From the NCBI GenBank assembly GCA_017860675.1, contig JAGDMV010000230.1, positions 1 through 5,902 of the forward strand: DNA of 5,902 nt, read 5' to 3'. Source of the DNA: Chloroflexota bacterium. Its GTDB lineage: Bacteria; Chloroflexota; Limnocylindria; Limnocylindrales; CSP1-4. Positions 1-5,005 of the stretch are shown here, one piece after another. Position numbers and translations under genes: made by a program. The notes below the pieces were generated by a model, which saw only the letters and a program-made list of their open reading frames with translations, searched no databases and had not been told where the DNA came from. The number at the start of each line of letters is the position of its first letter. Position 1 is the stretch's first letter.

Positions 1-1135
1 CAGAGATGGCGCTCGGCGCGGGCGCCGCGGGCGGCGTCGCGCCGGAGGCGGCGGCATGGGGTTCCGCGACGATGGGCATCGCGGGCGCAAGCAGGGCGAG
101 CTCGAGCTGGAACCGGATCCCTCCCGGGCCCGCCGCTGTGGGGTCGACGGCCGCGAGCCGGCGCGCCGCGGCCGCGAGCGTCGTCACCGGGATCTCGACC
201 AGGCGTGGGTCAACGGGCGCGTCGCCGGTCGCGCCGAGGGCGGCCCGGAGGGTGGTCCGGAGGGCCTCGACCGCCTGGTCGGCGAACGAGCGCAGGTCGC
301 GGCCCTGCTCCTCCACCCGGTCCAGGACGGCGATCCCGCTCGAGGCGTCCCCGCCGGCAAGGGCGGCGACGAACATGGCCACCGTCTCCGCGTCGGCGAG
401 GCCGAGCAGGTCGCGGACCGCGCCCGCGGAGAGGCGCTCGGCCCCGGCCGAGAGCAGCTGGTCGAGGATCGACTCGGCGTCGCGCATCGCGCCGTCGGCC
501 AGCCGCGCGATCAGCTCGATCGCCTCGGGATCGGCCGACCGCCCGTCGGCCTCGAGGATCCGGCGCAGCTTGCCCTCGATGAGGGGCAGGGGCAGGAGCC
601 GGAAGTCGAAGCGCTGGACGCGCGACAGGACGGCCGGTCGCACCTGGCTGCTGTCGGTCGTGCAGAAGACGAAGACGACGTTCGGCGGCGGTTCCTCCAG
701 GGTCTTTAGGAGGACGTCCCAGCCCTCCCGAATCCGCTGCACCTCGTCGACGATGAAGACTTTCGTGCGCAGGTCGGACGGAGCCGTGTTGATCCGCGGC
801 AGCAGCTCGCGGATGTCGTCGACCCGGTTGTTCGACGCGGCATCGAGTTCGACGACGTCGAGGGCACGGCCCTCGCGGATGGCGGCACAGGAGGGACAGC
901 GGTCGCACGGCTCGCCGTCGACCAGGTCCGGGCAGTTGAGCGCCTTCGCCATGATCCGGGCGACGGACGTCTTGCCGGTCCCGCGCGGGCCCACGAAGAG
1001 GTAGGCGTGGGAGGTCCGGCCCGTCCGCACGGCGTTGCGGAGGGTGGCCACGACCGGCCCCTGCCCGACGATCTCGGTGAAGGTCTGGGCACGCCAGCGG
1101 CGATAGAGGGCCTGGTGAGCCACGCCCTGGGTCAC
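1..1135 (-). CDS. dnaX: DNA polymerase III subunit gamma/tau, N-terminal part (3' end beyond window)
   Basis: DnaX is the ATPase subunit of the clamp loader, which loads the sliding clamp at replication forks. The frame stays open from GTG at 1135 to the left edge, giving 378 visible residues. Seen in the translation: N-terminus ALYRRWRAQTF with GQ at 24-25; Walker A GPRGTGKT at 49-56; zinc module C68-x8-C77-x2-C80-x2-C83; Walker B FIVDEVQ at 127-133; LLKTLEEPP at 142-150; sensor 1 CTTD at 158-161; arginine finger in SRV at 171-173; sensor 2 GAMRDAESILDQ at 215-226. After the domain III helices, an Ala/Pro-rich linker begins around residue 350. The tau C-terminal domains, if present, lie outside the window. 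GTG was chosen because AGGAG (1144-1140) lies 4 nt upstream; the next in-frame GTG (residue 5) would be 16 nt from it. Family members usually read DEVH and SRC where this one has DEVQ and SRV. The gene lies 32 nt after the SRP RNA and may share its transcript. Confidence 0.96.
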   Translation of the reverse strand, partial: MTQGVAHQALYRRWRAQTFTEIVGQGPVVATLRNAVRTGRTSHAYLFVGPRGTGKTSVARIMAKALNCPDLVDGEPCDRCPSCAAIREGRALDVVELDAASNNRVDDIRELLPRINTAPSDLRTKVFIVDEVQRIREGWDVLLKTLEEPPPNVVFVFCTTDSSQVRPAVLSRVQRFDFRLLPLPLIEGKLRRILEADGRSADPEAIELIARLADGAMRDAESILDQLLSAGAERLSAGAVRDLLGLADAETVAMFVAALAGGDASSGIAVLDRVEEQGRDLRSFADQAVEALRTTLRAALGATGDAPVDPRLVEIPVTTLAAAARRLAAVDPTAAGPGGIRFQLELALLAPAMPIVAEPHAAASGATPPAAPAPSAIS

Positions 1136-1167
1136 GACGCTCCTGTCTGGTGGCACCGGGAGAGATG

Positions 1168-1438
1168 TGCCGTGCACCCTCCGTCGATCAAGCCCGTCCC
1201 CGCGCCCATCGGGCCGGGCGACTCAGACCAGGCCTTGCCGCGGCACCCGGCGAGCATCGCTTAGCGCTGCTTCCTTCCGGACCTGACGCGGTTCACGAGT
1301 CGTCGTTGCGCGGGACCCGGTCCTCGGCGCCGCCCGAGCCGGCGGCTCTCGGAGACGTGGACCTCGGGAGGGAATTCGGCCCTGCTGGAGCGGATTGCAG
1401 GTACAGGGCACCGCTAGTTCCCCGCCTAGCACGGCAGG
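1168..1438 (-). ncRNA. ffs: Signal recognition particle RNA, large bacterial type with Alu domain
   Basis: This is the RNA scaffold of the signal recognition particle, which binds Ffh and targets nascent membrane proteins. The S-domain signature CAGGTCCGGAAGGAAGCAGC (GGAA tetraloop of helix 8) reads on the minus strand at about 1285-1266. The 5' part matches the Alu domain of Bacillus-type scRNA: GTGCTAGGCGGGGAACTAGC, then GGTGCCCTGTACC and AATCCGCT. Pairings checked by eye: helix 1 GCCGTGC (1435-1429) with GCACGGC (1175-1169); helix 3 GCTAG/CTAGC (1430-1426 with 1417-1413); AGCGG/CCGCT (1415-1411 with 1393-1389); CCCTG/CAGGG (1408-1404 with 1384-1380); helix 5 CCCTCC/GGAGGG (1372-1367 with 1182-1177), GTCTCCG/CGGGGAC (1356-1350 with 1202-1196) and GGGCGGC/GTCGCCC (1335-1329 with 1222-1216). 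Single-copy length is about 271 nt, the usual size for the large type. The ends are inferred from helix 1. The first 44 nt are repeated directly upstream. Confidence 0.93.
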
Positions 1439-1482
1439 TTGCAGGTACAGGGCACCGCTAGTTCCCCGCCTAGCACGGCAGG
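1395..1482. repeat. Two perfect 44-bp tandem copies of the SRP RNA 5' Alu segment
   Basis: Bases 1395-1438 and 1439-1482 are identical over all 44 positions and abut without a spacer. Each unit carries, on the minus strand, the 5' strand of helix 1 (GCCGTGC), the whole helix 3 hairpin, and the 5' strands of the next Alu pairings through TGTACCTGCAA. Only the downstream copy (1395-1438) is followed by the partner strands CCGCT and CAGGG, so only it can complete the Alu fold. The upstream copy can form helix 3 by itself and could compete for helix 1. A true duplication or an assembly error are both possible. Confidence 0.97.
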
Positions 1483-1484
1483 GC

Positions 1485-1493
1485 GATGATAGC
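1485..1493 (-). promoter_or_regulatory. Extended -10 promoter element of the SRP RNA gene
   Basis: The minus strand reads TGCTATCAT: TATCAT at 1490-1485 preceded by TGC, an extended -10 pattern. Initiation about 7 nt downstream falls near 1478, at the helix 1 strand GCCGTGC of the upstream Alu copy (1479-1473). No convincing -35 hexamer is visible, which is compatible with an extended -10. The same pattern, TGCTATCCT, precedes the tRNA-Ser pair. Confidence 0.55.
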
Positions 1494-1518
1494 AGGGGGG
1501 ACACGCCCGGCCCGGAGG

Positions 1519-1545
1519 CGCCCGCGCGGGCGGCCGGGGCCCCGG
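1519..1545. repeat. Two adjacent perfect GC palindromes behind the methyltransferase gene
   Basis: CGCCCGCGCGGGCG (1519-1532) and CCGGGGCCCCGG (1534-1545) are perfect palindromes one base apart. They lie between the methyltransferase stop (1566) and the SRP promoter. Either could form a hairpin in the methyltransferase transcript and slow or end transcription, but no T-tract follows, so an intrinsic terminator is not demonstrated. In a genome of this GC content, short palindromes also occur by chance. Confidence 0.35.
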
Positions 1546-1565
1546 GAGAGCGCGTGGGCGGCAGG

Positions 1566-2285
1566 TCAGACCGCCGGCGGGCGCCGGCCAACCGCCACGA
1601 GCGTCGTCGCACCGTGGATCCCGATCCGGTGGAGCCGGCGCCGGAGCGCCTCGCCGCGGGCGACGAGAGCGGGGCGAGCGGCGCAGCGCTCCAGGTAGCG
1701 GTCGATGGCGGCGTCGACCTCGGCCAGCGCGGCCGGATCCAGCGGATCGCCGGCCAGGTCGCCAGCGTCGGTCAGCCGCAGGTCTGCCAGGCCAAGGGCC
1801 GCGACGAATCCGACGATGTCGGCCCGCCGGTAGGTCCGCCGGTGGACGACCCCTTCGGCCCGATCGACCGCGCCCCACCAATGGTGAAGCTGCACGTGGG
1901 TCAGCTGGGTCCGTGCCTGGCCGTCGCGGTACATCTCGCTGACGATGAGCGTCCCACCGGGCCGCAGCAGCCGGACCGCCCCCGCCAGGACCGGGCCCGG
2001 GCCCGCAAAGTGGTGGAGCGAGCTGGAGATGGCGACGGTGTCGAACGAGCCGGGCGGGAGGGCAGGTCGAAGCGCATCCATCTCGACGAACCGGATCCTG
2101 GGGTCGTCGCCGAAGGCGGCGGCGAAGGCGGCCGCGCCGGCGTGGCTGATGTCGATCCCGACGATCTCGTCGAAGTCGGCCAGACCATCGCGCAGGACCT
2201 CGACGAACCCGCCGCGGCCCGTGGCGATGTCCAGCACGCGGCCGCCGTGGACGCCGGCGACGGCGGCCCGGGGGTCAGCGTCCAC
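1566..2285 (-). CDS. Class I SAM-dependent methyltransferase, substrate unknown
   Basis: A 239-residue Rossmann-fold methyltransferase is predicted. From the GTG start, motif I VLDIATGRGGF lies at 17-27 and binds SAM. The acidic residue ending strand 2 is in VGIDIS (D45), and FVEMDA (66-71) supplies the adenine-contacting motif. GSFDTVAISSSLHH (79-92) is the strand 4 region, and LLRPGGTLIVSE is the post-motif III strand typical of Methyltransf_11/25 families. The C-terminal half contains LTHVQLHHWWGAVD and an Arg-rich helix; I do not recognise a substrate class. The frame runs further upstream, but that part is only translated tRNA-Ser sequence, so GTG at 2285 is preferred. It lies 22 nt past the tRNA CCA end and has only a weak upstream GGGG as ribosome site. 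It is probably co-transcribed with the tRNA pair. The stop is TGA at 1568-1566. Confidence 0.85.
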   Translation of the reverse strand: MDADPRAAVAGVHGGRVLDIATGRGGFVEVLRDGLADFDEIVGIDISHAGAAAFAAAFGDDPRIRFVEMDALRPALPPGSFDTVAISSSLHHFAGPGPVLAGAVRLLRPGGTLIVSEMYRDGQARTQLTHVQLHHWWGAVDRAEGVVHRRTYRRADIVGFVAALGLADLRLTDAGDLAGDPLDPAALAEVDAAIDRYLERCAARPALVARGEALRRRLHRIGIHGATTLVAVGRRPPAV

Positions 2286-2307
2286 GCGGGCGGCCCCGGG
2301 ACAGACG

Positions 2308-2395
2308 TGGCGGAGAGGGTGGGATTCGAACCCACGATGGGTTTCCCCATACCGCATTTCCAGTGCGGCGCCCTAGGCCTCTAGGCGACCTCTCC
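2308..2395 (-). tRNA. tRNA-Ser, anticodon GGA
   Basis: Read on the minus strand, the acceptor stem is GGAGAGG (from 2395) with CCTCTCC (2318-2312), discriminator G at 2311 and encoded CCA at 2310-2308. The anticodon stem-loop is CCGCA-CTGGAAA-TGCGG, which gives anticodon GGA (Ser, UCC/UCU codons). A long variable arm (TGGG-GAAA-CCCA) confirms a class II serine tRNA. The T arm is GTGGG-TTCGAAT-CCCAC. The length is 88 nt including CCA. No promoter-like element is seen just upstream, so it is probably co-transcribed with the neighbouring tRNA-Ser(CGA) 53 nt upstream. Confidence 0.97.
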
Positions 2396-2410
2396 GCGGG
2401 CCGAAGGGAA

Positions 2411-2433
2411 GCCGGGGCGCGGCGCGCCCCGGC
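2411..2433. repeat. 10-bp perfect hairpin between the two tRNA genes
   Basis: GCCGGGGCGC (2411-2420) and GCGCCCCGGC (2424-2433) are perfect inverted repeats with a 3-nt loop. In the spacer of the tRNA-Ser pair this would form a very stable hairpin in the shared transcript. No T-tract follows on the minus strand (TTCCCTT is the closest), so it may be a processing or stabilising structure, or a weak terminator. Confidence 0.45.
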
Positions 2434-2448
2434 CGGTCGGGCGGGTGA

Positions 2449-2534
<86 letters not shown>

Positions 2535-2541
2535 GCGTCCG

Positions 2542-2550
2542 AGGATAGCA
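2542..2550 (-). promoter_or_regulatory. Extended -10 promoter element of the tRNA-Ser pair
   Basis: The minus strand reads TGCTATCCT, with TATCCT at 2547-2542 preceded by TGC. Initiation 7 nt downstream would fall at 2535, one base before tRNA-Ser(CGA), so the primary transcript would have almost no 5' leader. No clear -35 box is visible. The element matches that of the SRP RNA gene at eight of nine positions. Confidence 0.5.
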
Positions 2551-2552
2551 GA

Positions 2553-2588
2553 GGCCGGCGGGGACGGGCCGGCGGGGACGGGCCGGCG
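2553..2588. repeat. 14-bp GC-rich tandem repeat, about 2.6 copies
   Basis: The unit GGCCGGCGGGGACG occurs at 2553-2566 and 2567-2580, followed by the partial copy GGCCGGCG at 2581-2588. It lies just upstream of the tRNA promoter in the region between two divergent promoters. The remaining bases to 2690 are GC-rich, with several GCCGGC-type short palindromes and no recognisable gene. The repeat is probably replication-slippage DNA; no function is evident. Confidence 0.85.
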
Positions 2589-2695
2589 CCCGGGGCGAAA
2601 GCCGGCTGCCGGGGCGGAGGCCGGCGGCCGCGGGCCGGTCGGGCCTGGGAGGCAGAAGGGAGCTCCCCACCGGGGCCCGTCGAGGGTCATCCGGC

Positions 2696-2701
2696 TATCA
2701 T
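2696..2701 (+). promoter_or_regulatory. Possible -10 element of the EamA transporter gene
   Basis: TATCAT at 2696-2701 lies 31 nt before the ATG at 2733, leaving room for a leader of about 25 nt with the ribosome site GGAG (2722-2725). The hexamer is identical to that of the SRP RNA promoter, although the preceding bases are GGC, not TGC. A -35 box is not obvious. Confidence 0.4.
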
Positions 2702-2732
2702 CCGGGCCTGCGTCCCGTCCCGGAGATCGGCG

Positions 2733-3656
2733 ATGAGCCCGACCATCCTTCTGTCCCTGCTCTACTGCGGGGCCGCCTTCGGCGGCTCGTTCCTGTTCAT
2801 GCGCCTGGCCGCGCCCGAGCTGCCGGCGCTCCTGGTCGCCTTCGGCCGGGTGGCGTTCGCCGCGCTGATCCTCGCGCCGTTCGTGGGCCGCGCAGGGTTG
2901 ACCGCGATCCGCTGCTGCTGGCGCGATTACCTCGTGGTCGGCTTCTTCATGGCGGCGGCGCCGTTCGCCCTGTTCGCCTTCGCCGAGCGGTCGATCACGG
3001 CCGGGCTCGGTTCGATCCTCAACGCCACCACGCCGCTGTGGACGGTGATCGTTCTGGCCGCGTGGCTTCGCCAGCCGCCCGGCGGCCGGCGGATCGCGGC
3101 GATCGCCATCGGGTTCGCCGGGGTGGCGGTCATCGTTGGCGGGGAGGGCCTCGGTCTCGGGTCGGACGCGCTGCTCGGGATCGCGGCCGCGACGGCTGGG
3201 GCAGCCTGCTACGGGGTCGCCCTGACCTACATGCGGCGGCACATGGCGTCGCAGCCGCCGGTACAGCTGGCCCTCGGCCAGCTGATCGCGGCCACCGCCC
3301 TGCTGGCCCCGGGCGCACTGCTCAGCGTCGGTGAGGCGACGGTCAGCGCCGAGGCCGTGGCCGCCGTGGCCGGGCTGGCGATTCTCTCCACCGCGATCGC
3401 CTGGCCGCTCCTGTTCCGCGTGAACCGGGATGTCGGGCCGCTGGCGACGAGCACGGTCACCTTCCTGAACCCGGTCTTCGGCACGCTCTGGGGCGCCTTG
3501 TTCCTGGGCGAAACGGTCTCGCCCGCCTTCCTCGCCGGGTCGCTGCTGGTGTTTGCTTCGCTTGCCCTGGTGCTCGACCTCCGCCTCCCGGGACGGCTTC
3601 GGGGCACGCTCCGCCGGTCGCCGGTGGTGGTCGCGCCGGCGAAGCTGGACGAGTAG
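2733..3656 (+). CDS. EamA/DMT-superfamily membrane transporter
   Basis: The 307-residue protein has about ten hydrophobic segments, the pattern of two tandem EamA domains (roughly residues 5-130 and 146-280). Members of the drug/metabolite transporter superfamily export small metabolites across the inner membrane; the substrate cannot be read from sequence. Typical family stretches are AFGGSFLFMRLAAPELPA (first helix and loop), SITAGLGSILNATTPLWT (helices 3-4) and TVTFLNPVFGTLWGALFLGE (helices 8-9 of the second repeat, with the conserved Asn-Pro and Gly-Glu). The C-terminus is basic and cytoplasmic (RLPGRLRGTLRR). ATG at 2733 was chosen because GGAG lies 7 nt upstream and a hydrophobic helix follows at once. 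The same frame is open back to 2445, but that stretch is tRNA antisense translated and is not protein. It is the only plus-strand gene here, divergent from the tRNAs and convergent with the HAD-deaminase gene. Confidence 0.93.
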   Translation: MSPTILLSLLYCGAAFGGSFLFMRLAAPELPALLVAFGRVAFAALILAPFVGRAGLTAIRCCWRDYLVVGFFMAAAPFALFAFAERSITAGLGSILNATTPLWTVIVLAAWLRQPPGGRRIAAIAIGFAGVAVIVGGEGLGLGSDALLGIAAATAGAACYGVALTYMRRHMASQPPVQLALGQLIAATALLAPGALLSVGEATVSAEAVAAVAGLAILSTAIAWPLLFRVNRDVGPLATSTVTFLNPVFGTLWGALFLGETVSPAFLAGSLLVFASLALVLDLRLPGRLRGTLRRSPVVVAPAKLDE

Positions 3657-3670
3657 CTACGGGCGACGGG

Positions 3671-3722
3671 CTCGAGCGCGAGGCGCGCCGGTCGACCGGC
3701 GATGCCGGTCTGACCGCTCGAG
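3671..3722. terminator. Inverted-repeat region between convergent genes, possible bidirectional terminator
   Basis: CTCGAGCG (3671-3678) and CGCTCGAG (3715-3722) are perfect inverted repeats enclosing a second, inner 14-bp palindrome GCCGGTCGACCGGC (3687-3700). The element fills most of the 73-bp gap between the transporter stop (3656) and the HAD-deaminase stop (3730). That position suggests ending or insulating both convergent transcripts. There is no T-tract on either strand, so a classical intrinsic terminator is not shown. Confidence 0.45.
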
Positions 3723-3729
3723 GGCCCGG

Positions 3730-4926
3730 TCAGCGGACCTCGGCGCCCTCCACCAGGTCAGCCGCGTCCGCCCGGAGGATCCCGCTGATGATGTCCAGCC
3801 GGCGGGGCAGGGCCGGGTGGTTGGCCAGCTGGACGACCGAGCCGGCGGCGCCCGCGACCGGGTTCGCCATCGCGTAGACAAGCGCGTCGCAGTCGGCCTC
3901 GAGCATCGCGCCGATGCACATGGCGCACGGCTCCACGGTGGCGAAGATGGTCATGCCCGAGAGCGAGCGGGTCCCCAGCCGGCTCGCCGCCTCACGCAGG
4001 GTCACCACGACGGCGTGGGCGGTCGGGTCGTCCTTCTCGACCACCTCGTCGTGGCCGGAGGCGATGAGCGCCTGGCCCAGGACGGCGGCCGCCCCGTGGG
4101 GCCGCTCGCCCGCCGCGACTGCGGCGCGGGCCTCGGCCAGGGCGGCGCCCATGAAGAGCTCGTAGTTCATGGGTTGATCGTAGCGAACCCCGACGTGGGC
4201 ATGATCGCCGGTCGGGCACAGCCCGAAGGGATCGAAGTGGACCGGGTGGACCCCCGCCGCCCGCGCGCCCGCGACGTCAGCCCGGTCGGAGTCGCCGACA
4301 TGGACTGCCTGACCGGGCTCGACGCCGACCGCCTCGAGGGCGATCCCGAAGATGCCCGGGTGCGGCTTCTCGATCCCGACCACCGTCGAGTCGACCACAG
4401 CCGCCACCGAGGGGAGCGGGCCCGGCCCCACCTGGCAGATCCCGGTCTCGCGAAGCAGCTCCTCCACGCGGCCATCCGCGTTCGAGACGATGACGACGGG
4501 CAGACCGGTTGCCACGACCGCGGGCAGGGCGGCGACCGAGTCCTCGATTCGCCGCGACCAGAGCGTCGGGGAGCGGAAGGCGACCTCGCTGGCGACGATG
4601 GCAGCGGGCAGGTCGGCATCGGCCACCCCGGCCGCCCGCAGGTACGCACGGGTGTACTCGGCCCAGCGGTCGCCGGTCATGTCGCCCGGCACGTCCGGGC
4701 CGGTTCCTGCCACGTCCCAGGCGGCGATGCCCCGGTAGTGCGCCTCGTCCAGCCGGCCGCGCTCGATGATGAAACCGGCGGCAGCGAGTGCGGCCATCAT
4801 CTCCTGGTGGTTGGGCAGGATGAAGACCCCGCCGACGTCGAGGAAGACCGCCTCGATGCGGGCGGGGAGGGCGGCTGCGGGCAAGGGGCCCGGGAGCGCG
4901 CGGCCTGAAGCCGTTGGATCGGTCAT
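3730..4926 (-). CDS. HAD-superfamily hydrolase fused to a TadA-like deaminase domain (HAE replaced by HAV)
   Basis: One uninterrupted 398-residue frame. Residues about 22-245 are a HAD-IA-type hydrolase: motif I FLDVGGV with nucleophile D30 (second Asp replaced by Gly, as in several HAD-IA phosphatases); motif II VIVSNADG (145-152, S148); motif III K187 in GIEKPHPGIF; motif IV VGDSDRADVAGARAAG (210-225, D212 and D217). Residues 253-398 are a zinc-dependent nucleoside/tRNA deaminase domain: DPTAHAV at 300-306 (H304), PCAMC at 333-337 (C334, C337), and a TadA-like tail VAGAAGS and SGILRADAADL. The catalytic glutamate after HA is Val306. The deaminase part starts with Met253 (ATG at 4170) and is full domain length, as if an independent gene had lost its separation, but no ribosome site precedes that ATG. 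ATG 4926 is taken as start; it also lacks a ribosome site and may be leaderless. Substrates are unknown. Neither half can be assigned to a pathway. Confidence 0.88.
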   Translation of the reverse strand: MTDPTASGRALPGPLPAAALPARIEAVFLDVGGVFILPNHQEMMAALAAAGFIIERGRLDEAHYRGIAAWDVAGTGPDVPGDMTGDRWAEYTRAYLRAAGVADADLPAAIVASEVAFRSPTLWSRRIEDSVAALPAVVATGLPVVIVSNADGRVEELLRETGICQVGPGPLPSVAAVVDSTVVGIEKPHPGIFGIALEAVGVEPGQAVHVGDSDRADVAGARAAGVHPVHFDPFGLCPTGDHAHVGVRYDQPMNYELFMGAALAEARAAVAAGERPHGAAAVLGQALIASGHDEVVEKDDPTAHAVVVTLREAASRLGTRSLSGMTIFATVEPCAMCIGAMLEADCDALVYAMANPVAGAAGSVVQLANHPALPRRLDIISGILRADAADLVEGAEVR

Positions 4927-4933
4927 GGGCGAA

Positions 4934-4939
4934 TCATGC
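4934..4939 (-). promoter_or_regulatory. Possible -10 element placing transcription at the HAD-deaminase ATG
   Basis: The minus strand reads CATGAT (4939-4934), two mismatches from TATAAT, then six bases to the ATG at 4926. A start site 6-7 nt downstream would coincide with the initiation codon, which would explain the absence of a ribosome-binding sequence. The -35 position is not convincing. The rest of the 79-nt gap to the propeller gene is GC-rich, with no other signal. Confidence 0.25.
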
Positions 4940-5005
4940 CCGGATCGAGCGATCGCGCCTGCCGGCCCCCGCCCGGACCGCCCGGTGGCCGCGCCGGGGA
5001 ATTGG

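Noticed and set aside
6..1004. 332-codon plus-strand open frame opposite dnaX
   Set aside because: Its translation is low-complexity Arg/Ser/Ala-rich with no domain pattern. It lies antisense to a clearly conserved DnaX frame; such shadows are expected at this GC content.
1261..1340. Short 4.5S-type SRP RNA only
   Set aside because: The S-domain alone would fit, but upstream Alu motifs and long-range helix 1 and helix 5 pairings support the large form.
1395..1482. CRISPR-like repeat
   Set aside because: The two copies are directly adjacent with no spacer, and they match the SRP RNA Alu domain.
2286..2357. Upstream extension of the methyltransferase frame to an ATG in the tRNA
   Set aside because: These codons are tRNA-Ser(GGA) sequence (GFESHPLRH), so a protein start there is unlikely.
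1395..2384. 329-codon plus-strand open frame across the methyltransferase and SRP repeat
   Set aside because: It starts inside the SRP RNA repeat, runs antisense to the methyltransferase and ends in antisense tRNA (the AERVGFEPT stretch is a known false-protein signature of tRNA-Ser).
4170..4170. Separate deaminase gene starting at the internal ATG
   Set aside because: No stop separates it from the HAD frame and no ribosome site precedes it. An internal start cannot be excluded but has no support in the sequence.
3553..4908. 451-codon plus-strand open frame opposite the HAD-deaminase gene
   Set aside because: There is no recognisable motif and the composition is that of an antisense shadow. 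All catalytic motifs of two known domains lie on the minus strand.
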